Part shown: positions 1 to 7,837 of the stretch, piece after piece
Layout: every line of letters begins with the position of its first letter
How positions within the stretch are numbered: the first letter of the stretch is position 1
From: Chloroflexota bacterium
Lineage (GTDB): Bacteria; Chloroflexota; UBA6077; JACCZL01
Assembly (NCBI GenBank): GCA_020850535.1
Contig: JADZEM010000043.1
Span: 1-60,247 of the forward strand
Direction: 5' to 3'
Length of the DNA: 60,247 bases
The notes under the pieces: model-generated
What the model saw: the letters and a program-made list of their open reading frames with translations, nothing else
Databases searched by the model: none
Told to the model about the DNA's origin: nothing
Position numbers and translations under genes: made by a program

Positions 1-1
1 C

Positions 2-218
2 CAGGGCGATCGCATGTTGATGTCGTCGTGCCGCCGCGTCGGGGCTTGAAAGCCCCGCCTACCATCCTGCAGTCGCTGCGCGACGCTCCCGGCTCACCTG
101 TCCCTGCCGTTCCCGGCGTCCGTCGCGCAGCGACGGAATGACTGTAGGCGGGGCTTTCAAGCCCCGACTGCCCGTCTTGCGACGTTCTGGGAGCACCAAC
201 GAACAGGCAATTGCCCTG
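2..218. repeat. Palindromic repeat element, copy 1, with terminal inverted repeats
   Basis: A non-coding element built of nested inverted repeats. The inner palindrome is CAGTCGCTGCGCGAC near 70-85 against GTCGCGCAGCGAC at 122-134. The outer arms are the hairpin-forming GGGGCTTGAAAGCCCC at about 43-58 and its counterpart at 151-166. Beyond these, terminal inverted repeats lie at 2-18 (CAGGGCGATCGCATGTT) and, in reverse complement, at 194-218. Further copies lie at 15562-15687 and 60073-60247. No reading frame inside it is credible. The shape is that of a non-autonomous MITE- or REP-like element. The mobilising enzyme is not in this window. Confidence 0.8.
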
Positions 219-251
219 CTGGGCTGAAGGCGGCACGCGCTGAAGAGCGCG

Positions 252-1547
252 TCAGTCGCCGACGAGCCGCTGGCCGCCCTTGAAGACTGCCACCACGTCA
301 CGCAGGTTGCTGATGTCGTCCAGCGGGTTCGCCTCGACCACCAGCACGTCGGCCTCCTTGCCGACCTCCAGCGTCCCGACCTTGTCCAGGATGCCGCAGG
401 CCGCCGCCGCCGTCCGGGTGCTGGCCTGGAGGGCCTGCATCGTCGTCATGCCGCCGGCTACGCCGACCTCCATCCCCTGCCACAGCTTGCCGAACTCGAT
501 GTCGAACGGCCCGGCGTCAGAGGAGATCACCATGCGCGGCAGCATCCCCAGTTTGAGGAAGCGGCTCACGTTCTCGGCCCGACCTTCCTGCGCCGCCTCG
601 CCCCGTGCGATGGCCTCGCGCTCGCTGGCTGCGAGCGCCGACACCCCCTCGCGCTGGAGCTTGTCCTTGAGTGTGCGGAACGCCGCGTAGCCGCTGCCCG
701 GCAGGGTCAGGCTGGCGTAGGTGCTGGAGTTTGCCAGCCGCTTCGCCACCTCTTCGTCCCAGGCCGGCTGGTGGTTCGGCCCCTCGGCAAGGTGCTCGAT
801 CAGGTCGCCGGGGCCGTTGAACTCGGCATGCTCGATGCAGTCCAGGCCCGCCTCGACGGCGTTGGCGACAGCCTGCGTGGCGCGGCAGTGCGCCGTCGTC
901 AGCCGCCCGTAGTAGTGCGCCGCCTCGACGGCTGTCGCCAGTTCGTGCATCTTGTAGCCCGGCAGCCCTGGATTCGTGCCGGCCGTCCCGCCGCCGCTCG
1001 CCATGATCTTGATGTGATCCGCGCCCTCCTGCACCAGCTTGCGGATCTCCTGCCAGATCTCCTCGTCGCCGTCCGCCACGCCGTTGCACCACCAGAAGTG
1101 GCCGCCCGTCGGCGTCACCGGCCGCCCGGCGATCAGCATCCGCGGCCCGATCAGCAGCCCCCGATCCATCGCGTCCCGCACCGCGAACATGATGCTGTCG
1201 CGGCAGCCGTTGTCGCGGAGGGTCGTGACGCCAGACTTGAGCATCACGTGGGCGTTGTAGGCCGCCGTCACCGCCATAAACTCGTTTGCGTTGCGAACCT
1301 CCTCCTCGTAGCGGAGGCCCGCACCGAGCAGGCTGAGGTGGCAGTGGGCATCGACCAGCCCGGGCAGGACCGTCTCGACCGGGAACTCGTAGACCGTGGC
1401 GCCCACCCGGAGCGCCTCGCGCCACGGCTCGATGGCGCCGATCTTCGAGCCGTTCAGGACGATGGCCATGTCGGACTGGGGGGCCACGCCGGTGCCGTCG
1501 ATGAGCCGTCCGGCTCGGATGATGGTGCGTCCGGTCCCGATGCTCAT
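252..1547 (-). CDS. Metal-dependent amidohydrolase (imidazolonepropionase/prolidase-like)
   Basis: A 431-residue protein of the amidohydrolase superfamily, expected to hydrolyse an amide or peptide-like bond with a metal centre in the cytoplasm. The N-terminal beta-sandwich strand ends in LPGLVDAHCHL, giving metal ligands His68 and His70. Next come the segment DHIKIMASGG (candidate carbamylated Lys), TAHCRA, CIEHAEF, and the late Asp of VISSDAGPF. The C-terminal part (GTLEVGKEADVLVVEANPL) rebuilds the sandwich typical of this subgroup. The ATG is preceded by a good AGGAGG at about six bases. It lies upstream of nothing obvious on the minus strand. Substrate is not predictable from sequence; related enzymes include Xaa-Pro dipeptidases and imidazolonepropionase. 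Confidence 0.88.
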   Translation of the reverse strand: MSIGTGRTIIRAGRLIDGTGVAPQSDMAIVLNGSKIGAIEPWREALRVGATVYEFPVETVLPGLVDAHCHLSLLGAGLRYEEEVRNANEFMAVTAAYNAHVMLKSGVTTLRDNGCRDSIMFAVRDAMDRGLLIGPRMLIAGRPVTPTGGHFWWCNGVADGDEEIWQEIRKLVQEGADHIKIMASGGGTAGTNPGLPGYKMHELATAVEAAHYYGRLTTAHCRATQAVANAVEAGLDCIEHAEFNGPGDLIEHLAEGPNHQPAWDEEVAKRLANSSTYASLTLPGSGYAAFRTLKDKLQREGVSALAASEREAIARGEAAQEGRAENVSRFLKLGMLPRMVISSDAGPFDIEFGKLWQGMEVGVAGGMTTMQALQASTRTAAAACGILDKVGTLEVGKEADVLVVEANPLDDISNLRDVVAVFKGGQRLVGD

Positions 1548-1621
1548 CGTGAGCCTCCTGAAGTGGGCGTGAGGTCAGGCAGGCACAGGATACCCCGGGG
1601 CCGGGCGGTCGCGCGGCGACG

Positions 1622-2041
1622 CTAACACAACAGAACCGGCATGGACGACGACCAGACGGCGTCGTCCACCAGCATCAGCAGCATGCCGATGTCGAACGGC
1701 TTGGCCACGAACACCAGCGAGCCAAGCTCTGGATCGCGGAAGGCCTCATGCGCCGCCGACATCACGAGGATCGGGATGCTGCTGGTGGCCGGATCGGCGC
1801 GGCACGCACGGATCAACTGCCGGCCATCCGACTGCGGCAGCATGATGTCGCAGAGGATGGCGTCCGGCCGACGCTCGCGGATCCGCGCGAGGGCGTCCGG
1901 CACGTTCGAGGCCGTCGCGACCTCGTACCCTTCGTCGAGCAGCGCCTGCGCCACGGTGCTGCGGATGTCTAGCTCGTCTTCCACGACGAGCACGAGTTTG
2001 CGCGGCAGAGCCTGGTCGGAGTGCGCGGCGCTGGTGGTCAT
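1622..2041 (-). CDS. Single-domain response regulator (REC only)
   Basis: A 139-residue CheY-like receiver domain with no output domain. The acidic pocket is Glu21-Asp22 (VVEDE), the phospho-acceptor Asp65 (AILCDIMLP), the switch residue Ser95 (VMSAA) and the invariant Lys114 (FVAKPFD). I chose the ATG at 2041 because a GAGG lies eight bases upstream; an in-frame ATG at 2083 has no ribosome-binding site. No histidine kinase is adjacent: its neighbours are an amidase upstream and an amidohydrolase downstream on the same strand. It may act as a phosphorelay or protein-interaction switch for a kinase elsewhere. Confidence 0.85.
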   Translation of the reverse strand: MTTSAAHSDQALPRKLVLVVEDELDIRSTVAQALLDEGYEVATASNVPDALARIRERRPDAILCDIMLPQSDGRQLIRACRADPATSSIPILVMSAAHEAFRDPELGSLVFVAKPFDIGMLLMLVDDAVWSSSMPVLLC

Positions 2042-2118
2042 GGCGACCTCAGGCGAGAGTGGTGTCCGTCCGAAGTTATCCAAGAACCGTGCCAGCGCTC
2101 TTGCCCCTGACTACGTGG

Positions 2119-3642
2119 CTACGGCAGCGCGAGCGTGGGAAGGTACGTCGGGGGGCGGCGCGGCGGCAGCGCCTGCTCCAGCGCGTAGGCGATCCGGATC
2201 AGCGTCGGCTCGCTCCAGGCGCGGCCCATCAGCGTCAGGTTGACCGGCTGCCCGAACGGCGTGTACCCCGCCAGCATGCTGATCAGCGGGTAGCCGGCCA
2301 GCGCGGCCGGCGTTGAGCTGCCACCCAGGCGCTTCTCGCCGTTGATCTGGTCGGTCACCGCTGCCGGCGAACCGGTCGGCGCGATCAGTGCATCCAGCTC
2401 CAGGCCGTCCAGCACGGCGTCCAGGCCTTCGTCGCGCGAGAGCCGGAAGTTGCGGGCCAGCACCTCCTGGTAGCGCCAGTCGGTCAGCGGCCCCTTCTCC
2501 TCCGCCTTCTCGAACAGCTCCTGACGAAAGTACGGCATCTCTTCGGATGCGTGCGCCTCGTTGAAGGCGATCAGGTCGGCCAGGGTCCGCATCGTCGGGT
2601 GGCCGCGCTCCGCGAGGTAGGCGTTCAGGTCCGCCTTCAGCTCGTAGAGCAGCACCTCGCGGCCGGCCTCCGGCTGGGCCATCTCCCTGGCCGTCGGGAT
2701 GTCGGCCGGGTCGACGATGGTCGCGCCGCACGCGCGCATCACCTCAATGGCCGCCTCGACCAGCCCATCGGTGTGCTCGCTGTAGCCGAAGTAGACGCCG
2801 CGGGCCACGCCAATGCGCGCACCCTTGAGCCCGTTCGTGTCGAGGAACTGGGCGTAGTCAGCATGCGCCCTGCCTGCGCTCGCCTCGGTGGCGCTGTCGC
2901 GCGGGTCAAGGCCGACAAGCGCACCAAGCACGATGGCCGCATCGGTCACCGTCCGCGCCAGCGGCCCGATGGTGTCCTGGGTGTGTGAGATCGGGATGAC
3001 GCCCGCCCTGCTGGTCAGCCCGACGGTCGGCTTGATCCCGACGATGCCGCTGGCATTGGCCGGCGACACGATCGAGCCGTTGGTCTCGGTGCCGATGGCG
3101 GCAGCGCACAGGCTGGCGGCCGGCGCGACGCCCGAGCCGCTGCTCGATCCGCCCGGCGTGCGGTCCAGGGCGTACGGGTTGCGGCACTGGCGACCGCGCC
3201 CGCTCCAGCCGCTGGCCGACCGAGTCGACCGGAAGTTGGCCCACTCGCTCATGTTGGTCTTGCCGAGCAGGATCGCCCCGGCCGCTCGCAGCTTCGCAGC
3301 GACGGTCGCGTCCTGGGGCGGCCGGTGCCCGAGCAGCGCCAGCGAGCCGGCCGTCGTCTCCATCCCGTCTGCCGTATCGATGTTGTCTTTGAGCAGGATC
3401 GGGATGCCGTGGAGCGGCCCGCGCACGTTGCCGCCCGCCCGCTCGGCGTCGAGCGCGTCGGCGATGGCCAGGGCGTCAGGGTTCAGCTCCAGCACCGAGT
3501 GCAGCCGCCCGTCCAACTCGGCGATCCGCGCGCTGTACGCCTCGACAACCCCTCGGGATGTGACCTTGCCGTCGCGCATCCACGCCTGCAACGTCTGGAC
3601 GTCGACCTCTTCGACGTTCACGCTCGACCGGCCGTCGCTCAT
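2119..3642 (-). CDS. Amidase signature family enzyme
   Basis: A 507-residue amidase of the Ser-cisSer-Lys type. The catalytic Lys85 lies in PILLKDNIDT, the cis-Ser in the glycine/serine loop GGSSSGSG (about 164-171), and the nucleophile Ser190 in GTETNGSIVSPA. Family members hydrolyse aliphatic or aryl amides. GatA is a relative, but there is no gatB or gatC here, and the C-terminal half (LDALIAPTGSPAAVTDQING) fits the stand-alone amidases. It is divergently placed from the dehalogenase-like gene at 3833, with 190 bases between the starts. The start codon is ATG, preceded by a G-rich stretch. Natural substrate unknown. Confidence 0.9.
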   Translation of the reverse strand: MSDGRSSVNVEEVDVQTLQAWMRDGKVTSRGVVEAYSARIAELDGRLHSVLELNPDALAIADALDAERAGGNVRGPLHGIPILLKDNIDTADGMETTAGSLALLGHRPPQDATVAAKLRAAGAILLGKTNMSEWANFRSTRSASGWSGRGRQCRNPYALDRTPGGSSSGSGVAPAASLCAAAIGTETNGSIVSPANASGIVGIKPTVGLTSRAGVIPISHTQDTIGPLARTVTDAAIVLGALVGLDPRDSATEASAGRAHADYAQFLDTNGLKGARIGVARGVYFGYSEHTDGLVEAAIEVMRACGATIVDPADIPTAREMAQPEAGREVLLYELKADLNAYLAERGHPTMRTLADLIAFNEAHASEEMPYFRQELFEKAEEKGPLTDWRYQEVLARNFRLSRDEGLDAVLDGLELDALIAPTGSPAAVTDQINGEKRLGGSSTPAALAGYPLISMLAGYTPFGQPVNLTLMGRAWSEPTLIRIAYALEQALPPRRPPTYLPTLALP

Positions 3643-3832
3643 CGTGTCCCCCGCGAGCGGTCGCGCACGGCGGCCCTCGCACCATTCGGAGTCGAGCCGT
3701 GGCCGGCCGAGTCCAGCCCTGACGCTCGCTGGCCGCCGCTGGTATCGGCAGCACTGGCCCTGTATCGTAGCCGGGCACGCCGATCAGACGAAGCTGACAG
3801 GTCGGACGGACCGGTCCGTTGGAGGACGCGCC

Positions 3833-4702
3833 ATGTTCGAGGGATTCACGCTCACCACCATCGACACCGGCGAGGCGACCATCCGCGTCCGCCATGGTGG
3901 GAGCGGCCCGCCTCTGCTGCTGCTCCACGGCAATCCGCAGACCCACGTCATGTGGCACCGGATCGCCCCCAGGCTGGCCGAAGAGTTCACGGTGGTGGCC
4001 GCCGACATCCGTGGCTACGGCGACTCGACCAAGCCGCCCTACACCGACGACCATGCCCCCTACTCGAAGCGCGCGATGGCCCGCGATCAGGTCGAGGTGA
4101 TGCGGCAGCTTGGCTTCGACTCGTTCTTCCTGGCCGGCCACGACCGGGGCGCTCGCGTCTCCTACCGCCTGACGCTCGATCACCCGGAGCGGGTCAAGAA
4201 GCTGGCCGTGCTCGACATCATCCCGACCATCGAACAGTACGCCCGCGCCGACTTCCAGTTCGGCATGCGGACGTGGCACTGGTTCTTCCTGCCGCAGCCG
4301 GCCGACATGCCGGAGCGCGCCATCAACGCCGCCCCAGAGGTCTTCTTCGCGCGTCGCCCGAACAGCTTCTGGGACCCGGAGGCCCGCGCCGACTACTGGC
4401 GCTGCTACCAGAACCCGGACACCATCCGCGCCATCTGCGAGGATTACCGGGCCGGCACGACCATCGACCTGGAGCACGACGGGGTAGACCGGGGCAAGCA
4501 GCACATCAGGTGCCCGCTGCTGGTGCTCTGGGGGGCGCGCGGCTCGCAGCCGGGCTTCGACCACCTGGCGATCTGGCGTGAGTGGGCCACCGACGTGCGC
4601 GGTCGGGGCATCGACAGCGGGCACTTCCTGGCCGAGGAGGCCCCCGAGGAGACGTACGCCGAGCTTCGCGCCTTCTTCAAGGAGGAGGAGCAGCGGGCCT
4701 GA
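3833..4702 (+). CDS. Alpha/beta hydrolase, haloacetate/fluoroacetate dehalogenase-like
   Basis: A 289-residue alpha/beta hydrolase. It keeps every residue I know as important in fluoroacetate dehalogenase. These are the oxyanion segment HGNPQ (32-36), nucleophile Asp104 and carboxylate-binding Arg105 and Arg108 in GHDRGARV, and the acid Asp128 in AVLDIIPT. His149-Trp150 in TWHWFFLPQP and Tyr205 in CEDYRAG match the halide pocket, and the catalytic base is His264 in DSGHFLAEE. It should therefore displace halide from a short 2-haloacid by an Asp ester intermediate; activity on C-F bonds is inference. The start is ATG with GGAGGA at 3821-3826; the frame stays open upstream but has no second start signal. 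It is followed 18 bases later by mutS. Confidence 0.85.
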   Translation: MFEGFTLTTIDTGEATIRVRHGGSGPPLLLLHGNPQTHVMWHRIAPRLAEEFTVVAADIRGYGDSTKPPYTDDHAPYSKRAMARDQVEVMRQLGFDSFFLAGHDRGARVSYRLTLDHPERVKKLAVLDIIPTIEQYARADFQFGMRTWHWFFLPQPADMPERAINAAPEVFFARRPNSFWDPEARADYWRCYQNPDTIRAICEDYRAGTTIDLEHDGVDRGKQHIRCPLLVLWGARGSQPGFDHLAIWREWATDVRGRGIDSGHFLAEEAPEETYAELRAFFKEEEQRA

Positions 4703-4720
4703 GGTACAATCCCGACTCCT

Positions 4721-7700
4721 ATGCCCCAGAAGTCGCGCACGGCAGCGAAGCGCGCCGACGCCGCCAACGAGGCGGACGGCGTCAAGGTGAGCCAGGTCCG
4801 CGCCCAGTACGATGCCCTCAAGCGGCAGCACCCGGGCCGCGTGCTGCTGTTCCAGCTTGGCGACTTCTACGAGACGTTCGAGGCCGACGCCGCCATTGTG
4901 GCCCGCGTCTGCGACATCACGCTGACCTCGCGTGAGCTGAGCCGTGGGGATCGGGTGGCGCTGGCCGGCGTCCCGATCCACCGCGCCGCCCCGCACATCG
5001 GGAAGCTGATCGCGGCAGGCTACCACGTCGCCATCTGCGATCAGGTCAGCGAGCCGGGCAAGGGGCTGGTCGAGCGGGCCGTCACCCGGGTGGTGACGCC
5101 CGGCACCGTGGCCGAGCCGGGCCTGGTCTCGCCGCACGAGAACAACCTGATTGTCGCGCTGGCCCAGGGAAAGTGGGGCGTCGGGCTGGCCGCCGCCGAC
5201 GTGACGACCGGCGAGCTACAGACGACCGTTGTCGAGGGTGACGGACCGCACACCGATGTGCTGCTCTCGGCCGAGCTGCAGCGGCTCGCGCCGGCCGAGT
5301 GCCTGATCATAGAGGGGGCGTCGTTCGGGCGGGCGGGCGGCGTCCCGCTGCCGGGCCACACGACCACGCTCCCGCCGGCCCGCTTCGAAGCGGGCGCCGC
5401 CACCGACGCGCTGCGCCGCCTGTTCAGGGTCGGGTCGTTGGACGGCTACGGGCTGGTCGCCGATTCGCCGGCCCTCGGCGCGCTCGGGGCGCTGGTCGGC
5501 TACGTCGGCGAGATGGATCACCGGCTGCTGGCCTCCCTCCGCGAGCCGACCGCGTACCTCGTCGGGTCGCACCTTGCCCTCGACCCGGTCACGCGCAGGA
5601 ATCTCGAATTGACCCGCACCGCCCGGCACGGGCAGTCGCGCGGCAGCCTCCTGCACGCCGTCGACCGTACCCGCACCCCGATGGGCGCCCGCCGCTTGCG
5701 TCGCCTGCTCGGGCAGCCGCTGGTGGACCGCGAGCGTCTCGACGCGCGGCTGGACGCCGTCGAGCGGCTGATGGAGGACGGGCAGCGGCGGGCACGCCTC
5801 CGTGGCATCCTGGCCCGCCTGGGCGACCTCGAACGGCTGATCGGGCGGATCCGGCAGGCGACGGCCACACCCCGCGAGGTGATGGTGCTGGCCGGCGCGC
5901 TGCGGCTGCTGCCAGGGCTGCCGGCCGAGCTTGGCGAGGACGTCCAGGCCGGCGGGCTGCTCGCCGCGCTGGCCGAGGCCATCGACGCCTGCCCGAAGCT
6001 GGCCGAGACCGTCGAGCAGACCCTGGCCGATCCTGGCGGCCCGCGCATCATCCGGCCGGGCCACAGCCGCGAGCTTGACGATCTGGTGGACGGGATGGCC
6101 GAAGCCCGGCACTGGCTGGCCCAGCTCGAGCGCCGCGAGCGCGAGCGAACCGGCATCCGCTCGCTGCGGGTCGGGTTCAACCGGGTCTTTGGCTACTACC
6201 TGGAGGTCACGCGCCCGAACCTCGCAGCCGTGCCCGCCGACTACCAGCGGCGGCAGTCGCTGGTCTCGGCCGAGCGCTTTGTCACGCCGGAGCTGAAAGA
6301 GCGTGAAGCGCTGATCCTGACGGCCGAGACGCGCGTCGAGGAGTTGGAGACGGAGCTGTTCCAGGCGCTGCTTCGCAAGATCGCCGAGCAGGCCGCGCCG
6401 GTGGTCGAGAGCGTGGAGGCGGTGGCCGATCTCGACGTACTGGCCGCCCTGGCGGACGTGGCGGCCGACCGTGGCTGGTGTCGCCCCCACTTCGTGGACG
6501 ACGACGAACTGACGATCCGTGGAGGCCGACACCCCGTGCTGGAGGCGATGCTGCCCGGCGGCGACATCGTCCCGAACGACTGCCGCGTCGGCGGGGCGGC
6601 CGTCGCGGGTGATGGCGTCGGAAGCATGCCCGGCGGCGCGACAGGTCACGGCCGGCTGCTGATCGTGACCGGCCCGAACATGGGCGGCAAGTCGACCTAT
6701 CTCCGGATGGTGGCGCTGGTGGTCTTGCTGGCGCAGGTCGGCTCGTTCGTGCCAGCCGACGAAGCGCACATCGGGCTGGCCGACCGGCTGTTCACGCGCA
6801 TCGGCTCCGAAGACGATCTCACGGCCGGCGCCAGCACCTTCCTGGTCGAGATGGCCGAGACGGCGAGCATTCTGCGGCAGGCCACGCCGCGCAGCCTCGT
6901 GGTGCTGGACGAGGTCGGGCGGGGGACCAGCACCCACGACGGCCTCTGCATCGCGCAGGCGGTGCTGGAGCACCTGCACGACGAGGTCGGCGCGCGGACG
7001 CTCTTCGCCACCCATTTCCACGAGTTGACGACGCTCGCAGAGTCGCTCTCGGCGGTCCGCAACGTGACGGTCGCCGTGGACGAGCGCAACGGCCAGTTGG
7101 CGTTCCTCTACCGCGTGCAGCCGGGGGCCGCCGACCGCAGCTACGGCGTCCAGGTCGCCCGGCTGGCCGGGTTGCCGGCCAGCGTCACCGAGCGTGCGGC
7201 GGCCCTGCTGGCCCTCCGCGAGGCCGGCTGGTCCGACCCGCTGCTGTCGGACGACGGGCCGGTGGCGTTGCGGCCAGAAGACAGCCAGGATGACCTCACC
7301 CCGCCAGCCACGAGGGATAACTTCACCCCCCAGCCTCCTCTTCCACGAACGATGGAGCCTCTCGGCTTCGCCGCCTCTCCAGATCGGCGCGGAGAGGGGG
7401 AGGATTGGCAGCCTGCGGCTCACTTTTCGATGCCGCAGGATGGAGCGGGCAGCCTCACAAGTGCCGCTGAGCGCCCTTTGGAGCATGATGACTACCTGGC
7501 GAATACCCTCCCCCCTCTCCGCGCCGGAGATGATGCCGGCGGAGCCGATAGTTGCGCCGCGCAGCGGGGCTGGGGGGGTGAGGTCTCCCCGGCCGCAAGG
7601 GGTGAGGTTCCCTCGGCGCTGGGTGCTGAGGCCGCTCCGACACCGACAGACGGGATCTCCCCGGCCGCCCGCCAACTGCTCGCCCACCTGCTTGGCCTCG

Positions 7701-7837
7701 ATCTCGGCAACCTGACCCCGCTCCAGGCCCTCAACCTGCTGCACCGCTGGCAAACCGACGCCCGCGCGGCGGTGCCCTGGCGTGACTGGCTCTCCAGCCT
7801 GGCGAACGGCGGGCTGCCACAACCGGAGGATCGGTGA
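4721..7837 (+). CDS. mutS: DNA mismatch repair protein MutS, with repeat-derived insert
   Basis: A 1038-residue MutS, longer than the usual 850-900. The mismatch-reading Phe-x-Glu is present (GDFYETF, Phe49 and Glu51). The Walker A GPNMGGKST is near residue 651 and the Walker B LVVLDEVGRGTS near 727. The extra length is almost all between about residues 858 and 964. That segment joins the ATPase to the C-terminal helix-turn-helix dimerisation tail (ISPAARQLLAHLLGLDLG) and is encoded by a palindromic repeat sequence. No Shine-Dalgarno is close to the ATG; a TACAAT box at 4705-4710 could place transcription start about four bases before the ATG, as in leaderless genes. mutL follows and overlaps. 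Confidence 0.97.
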   Translation: MPQKSRTAAKRADAANEADGVKVSQVRAQYDALKRQHPGRVLLFQLGDFYETFEADAAIVARVCDITLTSRELSRGDRVALAGVPIHRAAPHIGKLIAAGYHVAICDQVSEPGKGLVERAVTRVVTPGTVAEPGLVSPHENNLIVALAQGKWGVGLAAADVTTGELQTTVVEGDGPHTDVLLSAELQRLAPAECLIIEGASFGRAGGVPLPGHTTTLPPARFEAGAATDALRRLFRVGSLDGYGLVADSPALGALGALVGYVGEMDHRLLASLREPTAYLVGSHLALDPVTRRNLELTRTARHGQSRGSLLHAVDRTRTPMGARRLRRLLGQPLVDRERLDARLDAVERLMEDGQRRARLRGILARLGDLERLIGRIRQATATPREVMVLAGALRLLPGLPAELGEDVQAGGLLAALAEAIDACPKLAETVEQTLADPGGPRIIRPGHSRELDDLVDGMAEARHWLAQLERRERERTGIRSLRVGFNRVFGYYLEVTRPNLAAVPADYQRRQSLVSAERFVTPELKEREALILTAETRVEELETELFQALLRKIAEQAAPVVESVEAVADLDVLAALADVAADRGWCRPHFVDDDELTIRGGRHPVLEAMLPGGDIVPNDCRVGGAAVAGDGVGSMPGGATGHGRLLIVTGPNMGGKSTYLRMVALVVLLAQVGSFVPADEAHIGLADRLFTRIGSEDDLTAGASTFLVEMAETASILRQATPRSLVVLDEVGRGTSTHDGLCIAQAVLEHLHDEVGARTLFATHFHELTTLAESLSAVRNVTVAVDERNGQLAFLYRVQPGAADRSYGVQVARLAGLPASVTERAAALLALREAGWSDPLLSDDGPVALRPEDSQDDLTPPATRDNFTPQPPLPRTMEPLGFAASPDRRGEGEDWQPAAHFSMPQDGAGSLTSAAERPLEHDDYLANTLPPLRAGDDAGGADSCAAQRGWGGEVSPAARGEVPSALGAEAAPTPTDGISPAARQLLAHLLGLDLGNLTPLQALNLLHRWQTDARAAVPWRDWLSSLANGGLPQPEDR
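7291..7612. repeat. Palindromic repeat sequence inside mutS, kept in frame
   Basis: About 320 bases of nested inverted repeats. CGGCGCGGAGAGGGGGAGG near 7385-7403 pairs with sequence at about 7505-7527. TTCACCCCCCAGCC near 7322-7335 pairs with GGGGCTGGGGGGGTGA at 7565-7580. CCTCACCCCGCCAGCC near 7293-7308 pairs loosely with the end around 7590-7610. The same 'CCTCACCCC...CTCTCC' wording occurs in spacers at 21383-21495, 22664-22704 and 25570-25620. There are no stops in the mutS frame across it, giving about 107 codons of Pro/Ala/Gly-rich sequence. Confidence 0.75.

Noticed and set aside
2119-3642. Glutamyl-tRNA amidotransferase subunit A (gatA)
   Set aside because: It has the same amidase fold, but neither gatB nor gatC is present and the C-terminal part fits stand-alone amidases better.
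5216-7822. 868-codon open frame antisense to mutS
   Set aside because: High GC suppresses stop codons in the complementary frame; the protein has no recognisable domain and mutS is certain on the other strand. The same holds for long antisense frames at 41071-43074 and 51534-53513.
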